Assembly (NCBI RefSeq): GCF_014650895.1
Contig: NZ_BMVV01000003.1
Location: 434,001-498,000, forward strand
Source of the DNA: Streptomyces omiyaensis
GTDB taxonomy: Bacteria; Actinomycetota; Actinomycetes; Streptomycetales; Streptomycetaceae
Length of the DNA: 64,000 nt
Direction of reading: 5' to 3'
In this document: piece after piece, positions 51,894-60,753 of the stretch
How the letters are laid out: the number at the start of each line of letters is the position of its first letter
Numbering within the stretch: position 1 is the stretch's first letter
Position numbers and translations under genes: made by a program
Notes under the pieces: model-generated
The model's database searches: none
Told to the model about the DNA's origin: nothing
The model's input: only the letters and a program-made list of their open reading frames with translations

Positions 51894-52369
51894 ATATAGG
51901 TCTGCTTCTTGAGCTTCAGGTAAACGAAGCTCTCGGTGGAGCGCACGCCGGGGAGCGTGCGGATCCGCTTGTTGATCACTTCCAGAAGGTGGTCGTCGTC
52001 CTCGCAGACGATCTCCACCATCAGGTCGAAGGAGCCCGCGGTCATGACCACGTACTCGCATTCGGGCATGCCGGTCAGCGCCTCCGCGACCGGATCCAGG
52101 TCACCCTCGACGTGGATGCCGACCATCGCCTGTCGCCGGAGGCCCACGGTGAGCGGGTCGGTGACGGCGACGATCTGCATGACGCCCTGGTCGAGGAGCT
52201 TCTGGACGCGCTGCCGCACCGCCGCCTCGGAGAGGCCCACGGCCTTGCCGATGGCGGCGTAGGGACGGCGGCCGTCCTCCTGGAGCTGCTCGATGATCGC
52301 CAGGGAGACGGCATCGATCGTCGGGGACGAACCGGTTCCGGTTCTGGGGTCTGTGCTTCGACTGGCCAC
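51878..52369 (-). CDS. Lrp/AsnC-family regulator of the polyamine genes
   Basis: From GTG 52369 the protein has 163 residues; an upstream frame to 52447 adds a basic, Ser-rich stretch and is less likely. The helix-turn-helix is PYAAIGKAVGLSEAAVRQRV, and the C-terminal RAM domain contains MVGIHVEGDLDPVAEAL and GSFDLMVEIVCEDDDHLLEV. It is coupled to the aminotransferase and divergent from the aldehyde dehydrogenase, so it probably senses an amine or amino acid and controls both. Confidence 0.88.
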   Translation of the reverse strand: MASRSTDPRTGTGSSPTIDAVSLAIIEQLQEDGRRPYAAIGKAVGLSEAAVRQRVQKLLDQGVMQIVAVTDPLTVGLRRQAMVGIHVEGDLDPVAEALTGMPECEYVVMTAGSFDLMVEIVCEDDDHLLEVINKRIRTLPGVRSTESFVYLKLKKQTYMWGTR

Positions 52370-52477
52370 GTCCTCACTGTGCACCGAGATGGACCGTCGC
52401 GCAACCCGGGAGCGATGTAATTCGTTGTTTGGGAGCTCGGATGTCACTGAATCCGAAGTCGGAGGGCGTCGGGGCTG

Positions 52478-52505
52478 TTGAAAGCGTCAGCCGAACAAGT
52501 ACGCT
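52478..52505 (+). promoter_or_regulatory. Promoter of the aldehyde dehydrogenase gene
   Basis: TTGAAA at 52478-52483, 16 bases, TACGCT at 52500-52505. It matches the vegetative consensus well. The leader is about 60 bases and the ribosome site AGGAGGGG ends about eight bases before the GTG at 52575. The Lrp regulator is encoded divergently just upstream. Confidence 0.6.
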
Positions 52506-52574
52506 GGGGTGTCTCACCCATCGGGACGCCCGCACAAGGCCGTGCGGAACAGAACGTGACAGGAGGGGTGGCAA

Positions 52575-54011
52575 GTGACCACCGAGCTGCGCCGGCTGCG
52601 TAACTACATCGACGGAGAGTTCCGCGACGCGGCCGACGGCCGCACCATCGAGGTGACCAACCCGGCCACCGGCGAGGTGTACGCGACCTCCCCGCTCTCC
52701 GGCCAGGCCGACGTCGACGCCGCCATGGAGGCCGCCGCGGCCGCCTTCCCCGCCTGGCGCGACACCACGCCGTCCGAGCGCCAGAAGGTGCTCCTCAAGA
52801 TCGCCGACGCCTTCGAGGAGCGCGCCGAGGAGCTCATCGCCGCCGAGGTCCTCAACACCGGCAAGCCGACCGCCCTCGTCGCGAGCGAGGAGGTGCCGCC
52901 GATGGTGGACCAGATCCGCTTCTTCGCCGGTGCCGCCCGTCTGCTCGAGGGCCGCTCGGCCGGCGAGTACATGGAGGGCATGACCTCCATCATCCGCCGC
53001 GAGCCGGTCGGCGTCTGCGCCCAGGTCGCGCCGTGGAACTACCCGATGATGATGGCCGTGTGGAAGTTCGCCCCGGCCCTCGCCGCGGGCAACACGGTCG
53101 TCCTCAAGCCCTCGGACACCACCCCCGCCTCCACCGTCCTGATGGCCGAGATCATCGGCGCGATCGTCCCCAAGGGCGTCTTCAACGTCATCTGCGGCGA
53201 CCGCGAGACCGGCCGCGCCATGGTCGAGCACCCGACCCCGGCGATGGCCTCCATCACCGGCTCCGTCCGGGCCGGCATGCAGGTCGCCGAGTCGGCGGCC
53301 AAGGACGTCAAGCGCGTCCACCTGGAGCTGGGCGGCAAGGCCCCGGTCGTCGTCTTCGAGGACACCGACATCGAGAAGGCCGTCGAGGACATCTCCGTCG
53401 CCGGCTTCTTCAACGCCGGCCAGGACTGTACGGCCGCCACCCGCGTGCTCGTCCACGAGTCCATCCACGACGAGTTCGTCGCCGCCCTCGCCAAGGCCGC
53501 CGCCGAGACGAAGACCGGCCAGCCGGACGACGAGGACGTGCTCTACGGCCCGCTCAACAACGCCAACCAGCTGAAGCAGGTCGCCGGCTTCATCGACCGC
53601 CTCCCGGCCCACGCCAAGGTCGAGGCCGGCGGTCACCGCGTCGGCGACAAGGGCTACTTCTACGCCCCCACCGTCGTCTCCGGCCTCAAGCAGGACGACG
53701 AGATCGTCCAGAACGAGGTCTTCGGCCCGGTCATCACCGTCCAGTCCTTCACCGACGAGGCGCAGGCCCTGGAGTTCGCCAACGGCGTCGAGTACGCCCT
53801 GGCCTCCTCCGTCTGGACCAAGGACCACCAGCGCGCCATGCGCATGTCCAAGTCCCTCGACTTCGGCTGCGTCTGGATCAACACCCACATCCCGCTGGTC
53901 GCCGAGATGCCCCACGGCGGCTTCAAGAAGTCCGGCTACGGCAAGGACCTCTCCGCGTACGGCTTCGAGGACTACACGCGCATCAAGCACGTCATGACCT
54001 CGCTGGGCTGA
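52575..54011 (+). CDS. Gamma-aminobutyraldehyde-type dehydrogenase
   Basis: The protein has 478 residues. It should oxidise an amino aldehyde, probably 4-aminobutyraldehyde from putrescine, to GABA with NAD. Catalytic residues are in place: the Glu in HLELGGKAP and the Cys in NAGQDCTAATRV. PWNYPMMMAVWKFAPALAAG and the ITGSVRAG cofactor loop also fit. It is divergent from the Lrp regulator and followed by a terminator. A paralogue starts at the right edge of the window. Confidence 0.93.
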   Translation: MTTELRRLRNYIDGEFRDAADGRTIEVTNPATGEVYATSPLSGQADVDAAMEAAAAAFPAWRDTTPSERQKVLLKIADAFEERAEELIAAEVLNTGKPTALVASEEVPPMVDQIRFFAGAARLLEGRSAGEYMEGMTSIIRREPVGVCAQVAPWNYPMMMAVWKFAPALAAGNTVVLKPSDTTPASTVLMAEIIGAIVPKGVFNVICGDRETGRAMVEHPTPAMASITGSVRAGMQVAESAAKDVKRVHLELGGKAPVVVFEDTDIEKAVEDISVAGFFNAGQDCTAATRVLVHESIHDEFVAALAKAAAETKTGQPDDEDVLYGPLNNANQLKQVAGFIDRLPAHAKVEAGGHRVGDKGYFYAPTVVSGLKQDDEIVQNEVFGPVITVQSFTDEAQALEFANGVEYALASSVWTKDHQRAMRMSKSLDFGCVWINTHIPLVAEMPHGGFKKSGYGKDLSAYGFEDYTRIKHVMTSLG

Positions 54012-54033
54012 ACCGCCCGGTAGTCCGTCGCGC

Positions 54034-54083
54034 CACGGCCCCGGCACCGTCGATCCGATGATCGACAAGGTGTCGGGGCCGTG
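54034..54083 (+). terminator. Terminator after the aldehyde dehydrogenase gene
   Basis: CACGGCCCCG at 54034-54043 pairs with CGGGGCCGTG at 54074-54083; further pairs extend the stem inward, with a small bulge. Its 3' arm covers GTG 54081, which argues against that codon as the start of the next gene. Confidence 0.75.
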
Positions 54084-54143
54084 CCGTGCCGCTCGACGGA
54101 GCGTCCATTGCGACGGCTCCCGGCCGGGGGCGATGCTTCGCGG

Positions 54144-55331
54144 GTGAGAGCGACAGCCAGGAACACCACGCCCCGCCGGTCCGTGCTGCGGGGACTCGGA
54201 GCCGCCGGAGCCGCCGGCCTCCTCGCCGCCTGCGGCGTGAAGCCCGCCCACGTCGCCGAGGGCGAGCGCGCCGGCCGGGACCTGTCCGGCCGCGAGCGGA
54301 GCCTCACCTTCGCCAACTGGCCGCTCTACATCGACACGGACGACGACGACCCGCAGAAGCGGCCCACCCTCGACGCCTTCCGGGAGCGGACCGGGATCTC
54401 CGTCCGCTACACCGAGGAGATCAACGACAACGACGAGTTCTTCGGCAAGGTCGGCCCGGCCCTCATGAACGGCCAGGCGAGCGACCGCGACCTCATCGTC
54501 GTCAGCGACTGGATGGCCGCCCGCTTCGTCCGCCTCGGCTGGGTCCAGAAGATGGACCGCGCCGCCCAGCCGAACGTCGCCGGCCACCTCGACCCCCAGC
54601 TGCGCCGCCCCGCCTTCGACCCCGGCCGGCTCCACTCCGTGCCCTGGCAGTCCGGCATCACCGGCATCGCCTACAACCGGCGCGCGCTCGGCCGGGAGCT
54701 GCGCTCCACCCGGCAGCTGTGGGACGCCGACCTGCGCGGCAAGGTCACCCTCCTCTCCGGCCTCGACGAGTCCATCTCCCTGCTCATGCAGGGCGACGGG
54801 GTCGACGTCACCCGCTGGACCGCCGACGACTTCCACGCCGTCTGCGACCGGATCGAGAAGCTGGTCGCCCAGAAGCACATCCGCCGCTTCACCGGCAACG
54901 ACTACATCAAGGACCTGTCCGGCGGCGACGTGCTCGCCTGCCAGGCGTACTCCGGCGACGTCATCCAGCTCCAGGCCGACAACCCCGACATCGCGTTCGT
55001 CGTCCCCGAGGAGGGCGGCGAGCTGTGGGCCGAGTCGCTGCTCGTCCCCAACCTCGCCCGGCACAAGGCCAACGCCGAGAAGCTCGTCGACTACTACTAC
55101 GAGCCCGAGGTCGCCGCCGAACTCGCCGCCTGGGTCAACTACGTCTGCCCGGTCCCCGCCGCCCAGGCGGTCCTGGCCGACTCCGGCGACGAGGAGCTGG
55201 CCGCCCTCGCCGAGGACCCGCTGGTCTTCCCCGACCGGGAGATGCGCGGACGCCTCGCCATCGCCCGCGACATCGCCGCGTCCGAGCGCCGCGAGATGGC
55301 CAAGCGCTGGAACGGGATCGTCGGCCTCTGA
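54144..55331 (+). CDS. Spermidine/putrescine-type solute-binding lipoprotein
   Basis: I take GTG 54144 (395 residues) because the alternative at 54081 lies inside the terminator stem. The N-terminus has a twin Arg (PRRSVLRG) followed by lipobox LAAC, so it is a Tat-type lipoprotein. The fold is PotD-like: SLTFANWPLYIDTDDDD, RYTEEINDNDEFFGKV, WQSGITGIAYNRR. No permease or ATPase lies next to it here; polyamine ABC genes may lie to the right of the window. It could feed a shared transporter. Confidence 0.85.
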   Translation: MRATARNTTPRRSVLRGLGAAGAAGLLAACGVKPAHVAEGERAGRDLSGRERSLTFANWPLYIDTDDDDPQKRPTLDAFRERTGISVRYTEEINDNDEFFGKVGPALMNGQASDRDLIVVSDWMAARFVRLGWVQKMDRAAQPNVAGHLDPQLRRPAFDPGRLHSVPWQSGITGIAYNRRALGRELRSTRQLWDADLRGKVTLLSGLDESISLLMQGDGVDVTRWTADDFHAVCDRIEKLVAQKHIRRFTGNDYIKDLSGGDVLACQAYSGDVIQLQADNPDIAFVVPEEGGELWAESLLVPNLARHKANAEKLVDYYYEPEVAAELAAWVNYVCPVPAAQAVLADSGDEELAALAEDPLVFPDREMRGRLAIARDIAASERREMAKRWNGIVGL

Positions 55332-55364
55332 ACCGGCGGTCCCCGCACCTGCACCCCCCGTTTT

Positions 55365-55376
55365 TGAACGCGTTCA
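55365..55376. promoter_or_regulatory. Palindromic operator upstream of the small membrane protein gene
   Basis: TGAACGCGTTCA is a perfect 12-base palindrome of the type bound by TetR repressors. TACGCT at 55386-55391 can serve as the -10 region, so the palindrome would overlie the -35. The ATG at 55398 is only seven bases further and has no ribosome site, so the transcript may be leaderless. Confidence 0.55.
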
Positions 55377-55397
55377 GAGGGGGCGTACGCTGCCTCC

Positions 55398-55940
55398 ATG
55401 AGCGACACGAACGGGCCGAGAGCCCTTCTCGCGCGCATCCGCGCCTGGCTGATCTTCTTCGTCGTCTGCCTCGTCCTGAGCGGGCTCACCGCCTTCCCGC
55501 TCGTCACCGAACTCCGCTGGCTCGACTCCTCGCTGACCGGCTGGGCCGCCCCCGTCGCCCAGGCCCTCCCCGGTCTCGCGGAGTGGATCCACGAGGTGGC
55601 CGGCGGCGTCGCGACGGCCGGCGCCGAGGCGCCCTACCTCCTCTACGGCACCGACTGGCTCGCCTTCGCCCACCTCGTCATCGCCGTCGCCTTCCACGGC
55701 GCGTACCGCGATCCCGTCCGCAACATCTGGGTCGTCGAGTTCGGCATGATCGCCTGCGTCGGCATCATCCCCCTCGCGCTGATCTGCGGGCCGATCCGCG
55801 ACATCCCCTTCTGGTGGTCGGTGATCGACATGTCCTTCGGGGTCCTCGGCATCCTGCCGCTGCTCCACGTCCGCCGCATGATCAAGCGCCTCGAAGCCGT
55901 CACGGCGACGGCGGCGGCACCGGCGGCCGTGCCCGCGTAG
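55398..55940 (+). CDS. Small integral membrane protein, function unknown
   Basis: The protein has 180 residues and about four membrane helices: WLIFFVVCLVLSGLTAFPLV, WLAFAHLVIAVAFHG, FGMIACVGIIPLALICG and MSFGVLGILPLL. The loop IHEVAGGVATAGAEAPYLLYG is conserved-looking and may face outside. It has no known domain. The upstream palindrome and leaderless start suggest repressor control, perhaps by a gene not in this window. Confidence 0.82.
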   Translation: MSDTNGPRALLARIRAWLIFFVVCLVLSGLTAFPLVTELRWLDSSLTGWAAPVAQALPGLAEWIHEVAGGVATAGAEAPYLLYGTDWLAFAHLVIAVAFHGAYRDPVRNIWVVEFGMIACVGIIPLALICGPIRDIPFWWSVIDMSFGVLGILPLLHVRRMIKRLEAVTATAAAPAAVPA

Positions 55941-56121
55941 CCGCCGCCCGGACCGCCGCCGCCACCCGGTCCGGGGGCACGCCGGCGGGGACGGTCACGC
56001 CCAGCGCGGCGACCGTCCCCACCGGGCCGCCCTCACCCCCGTCGCGTACACGGTCGGCACCGGCTTCCGCCCCGCCCGGCGGATCGCGCGCGAGCAGGTC
56101 CCGCACCGGGACGGCTGGTGA

Positions 56122-57315
56122 TCAGTCCGGCAGGCCGTACGCCCCGACCATCAGCGACAGGACCGTCCGGTTGGTGTCCTGTCCCTTGGCGTCGGTGGAG
56201 TTGACGCTGTAGACGAGGGTGCGGGAGCCGTCGCGGGTCGAGGCGATCGCCGTGTTGTACCCCCAGCGGCCCCCGGTCTTGCCCCAGACCTCCCGCCCGC
56301 CGAGCCGCTTCATCGACAGGCCGGCCGAGAAGGCGGCCGGGTCGCCGCTGCGGAAGTCGGTGACCGGCGGCAGGGTGAACATCTCCTCCAGGAGCGGGCC
56401 GCGGACCACCCGGCCCGCGAACAGCGCCCGGGTGAACCGCTCCAGGTCCGCCGTGGTCGACACCAGGTCGCCGGCCGCCCAGCCGTCCGTCGCCGGCCAC
56501 ACCGAGACGTCGCGCAGCCCCGTCGTGCCGTCGTCGAGCCGCATGGTCTGGTAGCCGTGGTTGTACGGCCCCCGGATCTCCGCCTCGCCCCCCGGCAGGT
56601 ACGTGTCCCGCAGGCCCAGCGGGCGCAGGATCCGCCGCTCCACCTGGTGCTCGTAGGAGTCGCCCGTCACCCGCTCCACGAGCAGCCCCGCGATCGTGTA
56701 GCCGATGTTCAGGTAGTGCTGCCGGGTGCCCGGGCGGAACTCGCGGGGCTTCGACGTCGCCGAGCGGACCAGCTCCCCGGGCTCGTACGCCTCGAAGCGG
56801 CGCTCGTACCACTCCTCCACGGTCGTGCCGGGGAGGGTCGGGGCCGGGATGCCGTGCGTGTGGTTCAGCAACTGGCGGACGGTCACCGTCGCGTACCGGC
56901 CGGGGATCAGCTCCGGCAGGTACGAGCGGGCCGTCCGGTCCAGGTCGATCCGGCCCTCGGCGGCCAGCTGGAGCACGGTCGCCGCCGTGAAGACCTTCGT
57001 CACCGACCCGGCCCGGAAGCGGGCCGCCGGGTCGGCGGGCGCACCCGACTCCAGGTCGTGGACGCCCGCGGCGCCCCGCCAGGAACCCCCGGTGCCGCCG
57101 ACCCGCACCAGGGCCGCCGTCGCGTCGGCGCGGGGCAGGCCCGCGATCACCGCCGACAGGTCGGGGGAGCCCGGGGGGACCGCCGGGGCCGGGGCGGAAG
57201 CCGCCGGGGCCGTCGCCGCGAAGGCGGGGGAGAGGGCGGCCGGTCCGGCCGCGACGCCCAGCACCAGGGCGGCGGCGAGCAGGGTGCGGGTGGACCTCTT
57301 CAGGGACGCGTTCAC
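56122..57315 (-). CDS. Secreted serine hydrolase (beta-lactamase/D-Ala-D-Ala carboxypeptidase fold)
   Basis: The protein has 397 residues with a cleavable signal (to about residue 34). The SxxK motif is SVTK, the YxN-type motif is YLN in QHYLNIGY, and the third motif is KTG in WGKTGGRWG. All three active-site elements are intact. Such proteins act on cell-wall peptides or small esters outside the cell. It stands alone on the minus strand, with a 200-base gap to the membrane protein. Confidence 0.9.
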   Translation of the reverse strand: MNASLKRSTRTLLAAALVLGVAAGPAALSPAFAATAPAASAPAPAVPPGSPDLSAVIAGLPRADATAALVRVGGTGGSWRGAAGVHDLESGAPADPAARFRAGSVTKVFTAATVLQLAAEGRIDLDRTARSYLPELIPGRYATVTVRQLLNHTHGIPAPTLPGTTVEEWYERRFEAYEPGELVRSATSKPREFRPGTRQHYLNIGYTIAGLLVERVTGDSYEHQVERRILRPLGLRDTYLPGGEAEIRGPYNHGYQTMRLDDGTTGLRDVSVWPATDGWAAGDLVSTTADLERFTRALFAGRVVRGPLLEEMFTLPPVTDFRSGDPAAFSAGLSMKRLGGREVWGKTGGRWGYNTAIASTRDGSRTLVYSVNSTDAKGQDTNRTVLSLMVGAYGLPD

Positions 57316-57411
57316 GTCGGACTCCTCGGCTGTGGGCTGTCGTTCCCGATGCCCACAGCCTTCCGGAGCGACCCCCTCGGGCGGATCGCCCGCACCGGCG
57401 GTCCCCGCCGC

Positions 57412-58125
57412 TCAGCCCCTCGCCGGAGCGGGGGAGGGACCGGCCCCCGGCGCTCCCCCCGACGGGGGAGGCGCCGGGGCCACCAGGCCCGTCTCGTAGG
57501 CGCAGATGACCGCCTGGATCCGGTCCCGCAGCCCCAGCTTCGCCAGCACGTTGCCCACGTGGGTCTTCACGGTGTGCTCGCTGACCACCAGCTCCGCCGC
57601 GATCTCCGCGTTCGACAGGCCCCGCGCGAGCAGCAGCAGCGTCTCCCGCTCCCGGCCCGTCAGCACGTCCAGCCGCGGGTCGGGGGCGGTCGCCCGGCGC
57701 GGGCCGCCCGCCGTGTACTGCTCCACCAGCCGGCGGGCCACCGAGGGCGCCAGCAGCGAGTCGCCCGCCGCCACCACCCGCACCGCGTGCACCAGGTCGT
57801 CCCGCCGCACGTCCTTCAGGAGGAAGCCGCTCGCGCCCGCGTGCAGCGCCTCGTACACGTACGCGTCCGAGTCGAAGGTCGTCAGGATCACCGTCCGGCA
57901 GGCGCTCTCCGCGCTGATCGTCCGGCACGCCTCGATGCCGTCCATCCGGGGCATCCGGATGTCCAGCAGGGCCACGTCCGGCCGGTGGCGGCGCACCGCC
58001 TCCACCGCCTGCGCCCCGTCGGAGACCTCCGCGACCACCTCGATGTCGTCCTGGACGTCCAGGATCAGCGCGAAGCCGCTGCGGACCAGCTCCTGGTCGT
58101 CGGCCACCACCACACGGATCGTCAC
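57412..58125 (-). CDS. NarL/LuxR-family response regulator
   Basis: From GTG 58125 the protein has 237 residues. The receiver domain has the acid pair in VVVADDQELVRSG and the phospho-Asp in VALLDIRMPRMDG. The LuxR domain reads LTGRERETLLLLARGLSNAE and EHTVKTHVGNVLAKLGLRDR. The start overlaps the histidine kinase stop (GTGA), so the pair is coupled. A Pro/Ala tail follows. A 600-residue frame upstream is shadow. Confidence 0.95.
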   Translation of the reverse strand: MTIRVVVADDQELVRSGFALILDVQDDIEVVAEVSDGAQAVEAVRRHRPDVALLDIRMPRMDGIEACRTISAESACRTVILTTFDSDAYVYEALHAGASGFLLKDVRRDDLVHAVRVVAAGDSLLAPSVARRLVEQYTAGGPRRATAPDPRLDVLTGRERETLLLLARGLSNAEIAAELVVSEHTVKTHVGNVLAKLGLRDRIQAVICAYETGLVAPAPPPSGGAPGAGPSPAPARG

Positions 58126-59270
58126 GCCCGCACCTCCGCCGCGTCCGGTACCGGCAGGACCGCCCGCACCTCGAAGCCCCGCCCGTCCGGACCGGGGCCC
58201 ATGTGCGCCGCGCCGCCGTGGGCGGCGGCCCGCTCCCGTATCCCGGTCAGGCCGTGGCCCCCCGGACGGCCCGCCCCGGCGGCCGGTCCGCGCCCGTCGT
58301 CGCGGACCAGCGCGGTGAGCCTCCCGGCGGCCCGCTCGACCCGCACGGTCACGCTCCCGGCCCCGGAGTGCCGCACCGCGTTGGTCAGCGCCTCCTGGAC
58401 GATCCGGTAGACGGCCGCCGCGAGCGGGGCGGGCAGCCCCGACACCTCGCCGGCGGTCTCGTACCGCACGTCCAGACCGCCGGACCGCACCCGGTCGACC
58501 AGGGCGGGCAGCCCGCCCAGGTCCGGCTGGGGCGAGCGTCCGTCCCCGGCGTCGTCGTCGCGCAACACGCCCAGCATCCGCCGCAGTTGGTCCATCGCGT
58601 CCCGCCCGGTCGCGGAGATCGCCTCGAAGGCGGCCTCCGCCCGCTCCGGCGCCCGGCGCACCGCCACCGGACCCGCCTCGGCCTGCACGATCATCAGGCT
58701 CACCGCGTGCGACAGGATGTCGTGCATCTCCCGGGCGATCCGGGCCCGTTCCCGCGCGGCGGCCCGCTCCTCCTCCACCCGGTGCGCCCGCTGCCGCGCG
58801 TCGGTGAGCCGGCCGAAGACGTAGGCGGCGCCGAAGACGAAGAGCGAGAAGGTCAGTTCGCGGGCCGACCGGGTGTTGAGCCACACCGACACCGGCACCG
58901 CGACCAGCAGCAGCGCCGCCGTCACCGCCCGCTGCCGGGCCGGCGCGAGCACCGCGATCGTGTAGACGCACACCAGCCCCTGGTAGGGCAGCGGCTGCCC
59001 GGGACCGTCCACCGCCAGCCGGTACACCCCGCTCGCGGCGAGCACCGCGAGCAGCACCGCCATCGGCGCCCGCCGCCGCCACACCAGCGGCAGCACGGTC
59101 AGCGTCGTCAGCCCGTACGCCGGCCAGGTCGCCGGCTCCAGCTCCGGCGGGCGCGGCACCACGAAGGGCATCGTCACCGCCGCCTGCACCAGCAGCGCGA
59201 TCCCCGCGTCCACGGCCGCCGGATGCGCCGCGCCCCACTCGCGGGCCTGCCCCACCCCCCGTATCCGCAT
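58122..59270 (-). CDS. NarL-type sensor histidine kinase
   Basis: From the ATG at 59270 the protein has 382 residues. The N-terminal half has about four or five membrane helices with short loops and no large external sensor domain. The HisKA_3 box is MHDILSHAVSLMIVQAEAG, and the ATPase has the GxG elements VRDDGRGP and GGHGLTGIRERA. Its ATG overlaps the methyltransferase stop (TAATG). The signal is unknown. Confidence 0.94.
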   Translation of the reverse strand: MRIRGVGQAREWGAAHPAAVDAGIALLVQAAVTMPFVVPRPPELEPATWPAYGLTTLTVLPLVWRRRAPMAVLLAVLAASGVYRLAVDGPGQPLPYQGLVCVYTIAVLAPARQRAVTAALLLVAVPVSVWLNTRSARELTFSLFVFGAAYVFGRLTDARQRAHRVEEERAAARERARIAREMHDILSHAVSLMIVQAEAGPVAVRRAPERAEAAFEAISATGRDAMDQLRRMLGVLRDDDAGDGRSPQPDLGGLPALVDRVRSGGLDVRYETAGEVSGLPAPLAAAVYRIVQEALTNAVRHSGAGSVTVRVERAAGRLTALVRDDGRGPAAGAGRPGGHGLTGIRERAAAHGGAAHMGPGPDGRGFEVRAVLPVPDAAEVRA

Positions 59271-60046
59271 TACGGCTTGCGGCCCACCGCGCCGAACTGC
59301 GCCACCGCGGCGGCCTCCGGCGCGCCCCACCGGGCGCACGAGACGACGCCGGGGCCCAGCAGCTCCAGCCCGTCGAAGAAGGAGGTGAACTCCTCGCGGG
59401 TGCGGGCGGTGATGGGCGGGGTGGCGTTCTCGTTCCAGAAGGCCATCGCCTTCCTGTTGCCCTCGCCGCCCAGCTCCGGTTCGAGCGTCGGGTGGGTGAG
59501 GACGAGATGGCTGCCGGACGGCATCGAGGCCATCAGGGTCCGCACGATCGACCGGGCCTCGTCGGTGTCCAGGACGAAGTTGAGGATGCCGAGCATCAGG
59601 ACCGCCACCGGGCGCTCCAGGTCGAGGACCTCGCCCGCCGCCGCCAGGATCCGCTCCGGGTCGTGGGCGTCCGCGTCCACGTAGGCGGTGACGCCCTCGG
59701 GGGAACTGGTCAGCAGCGCCCGGGCGTGGGTGAGGACGATCGGGTCGTTGTCGACGTAGACGATCCGGGCGTCCGGCGCGACCCGCTGCGCCACCTCGTG
59801 GGTGTTGTCCGCGGTCGGCAGGCCGGTGCCGATGTCGAGGAACTGGCGGACGCCGTCCCCGGCGAGCCCGGTCACCACGCGGCCGAGGAACGCCCGGTCG
59901 GCGCGGGCGACTTCACCGATGCCCGGGTGGAAGGAGGTGACCTGGTCGCCGACGGCCCGGTCGACCGGATAGTTGTCCTTGCCGCCCAGCCAGTAGTTCC
60001 ACACCCGGGCGTTGTGGGCGATGTCGGTGCGGATCCGGTCGTTCAT
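59270..60046 (-). CDS. DUF574 SAM-dependent methyltransferase
   Basis: The protein has 258 residues. The family begins RVWNYWLGGKDNYPVDR, then QFLDIGTGLPTADNTHEVA, the SAM motif, and YVDNDPIVLTHARALL. DUF574 proteins are abundant in streptomycetes; their substrates are mostly unknown. It is linked by TGATG to the GDPD gene upstream and by TAATG to the kinase downstream, which makes a four-gene coupled unit. Confidence 0.9.
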   Translation of the reverse strand: MNDRIRTDIAHNARVWNYWLGGKDNYPVDRAVGDQVTSFHPGIGEVARADRAFLGRVVTGLAGDGVRQFLDIGTGLPTADNTHEVAQRVAPDARIVYVDNDPIVLTHARALLTSSPEGVTAYVDADAHDPERILAAAGEVLDLERPVAVLMLGILNFVLDTDEARSIVRTLMASMPSGSHLVLTHPTLEPELGGEGNRKAMAFWNENATPPITARTREEFTSFFDGLELLGPGVVSCARWGAPEAAAVAQFGAVGRKP

Positions 60047-60732
60047 CAGGGAGCCTTTCGCAGGACGGCGGCGAGGACGTCGACCCGGTTGGTGGTGATC
60101 GAGTCGACCCCGTTGGCGATCAGCCTACGCATGCTCCTGCGGGTGTCCGGAGTCCAGGCCGAGACGAGCAGCCCGTCCCGGTGCACCCGCTCGGCCAGTT
60201 CGCGACCGACCAGGCCGAAGCGGTAGTTGAGCCACTTCGGGCGGACCGCGTCGAGGAGCACCGGACGCGGCGGTGCCAGCGAGGTCCAGGTGAGCGCGAT
60301 CTCCGCGTGCGGGTCGGCGGCCCGCACCCGGAGCATCGCGACCGCCCCCGCGCAGTAGAGGACGCGGCCGCCGGCGCCGGCCTCGCGGACCGTGCCGACG
60401 ATCTTCCGCACCGAGTCCTCGTTCCCGCCGGGCAGGTCGAGCATCAGCCGGTGCGCCCCGGCCGCCAGCAGCGCCTCGCGGAGCGTCGGCACCCCGCCGT
60501 ACGTCAGCTCGCGCAGCTGCTCGTGGGTGAGCGAGGAGAGCGGACGGTCGTGGCGCCACAGCCGCTTCAGGGTGTCGTCGTGGAGGAGGACGGGCACCTC
60601 GTCCTTCGTGAGCCGGACGTCGACCTCGACCGCGTCCGCACCCCGCTCGAAGGCGGAGCCGATCGAGGGGAGGGTGTTCTCACGGGCGCGGTAGGGGTCG
60701 CCGCGGTGGCCTACGACAGTGACGGATCGCAT
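60046..60732 (-). CDS. Glycerophosphodiester phosphodiesterase
   Basis: The protein has 228 residues. The GDPD fold is plain: GHRGDPYRARENTLPS, then GADAVEVDVRLTKD and VPVLLHDDTLKR, which supply the HRG, ExD and HD residues. It cleaves glycerophosphodiesters to glycerol 3-phosphate. No signal peptide is visible, so it is cytoplasmic. It heads the overlapping group with the methyltransferase and two-component genes. Confidence 0.93.
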   Translation of the reverse strand: MRSVTVVGHRGDPYRARENTLPSIGSAFERGADAVEVDVRLTKDEVPVLLHDDTLKRLWRHDRPLSSLTHEQLRELTYGGVPTLREALLAAGAHRLMLDLPGGNEDSVRKIVGTVREAGAGGRVLYCAGAVAMLRVRAADPHAEIALTWTSLAPPRPVLLDAVRPKWLNYRFGLVGRELAERVHRDGLLVSAWTPDTRRSMRRLIANGVDSITTNRVDVLAAVLRKAP

Positions 60733-60753
60733 GGGCCCATTCTCGGCCGGGGC

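Noticed and set aside
54081..54143. Upstream GTG start for the polyamine-binding lipoprotein
   Set aside because: It falls in the 3' arm of a terminator and would give an unusually long n-region before the twin-Arg motif.
55900..56106. 68-codon minus-strand frame between the membrane protein and the serine hydrolase
   Set aside because: G/C-rich third positions make it look coding, but it overlaps the end of a certain gene, has no domain and its bias follows from GC content. A small gene cannot be fully excluded.
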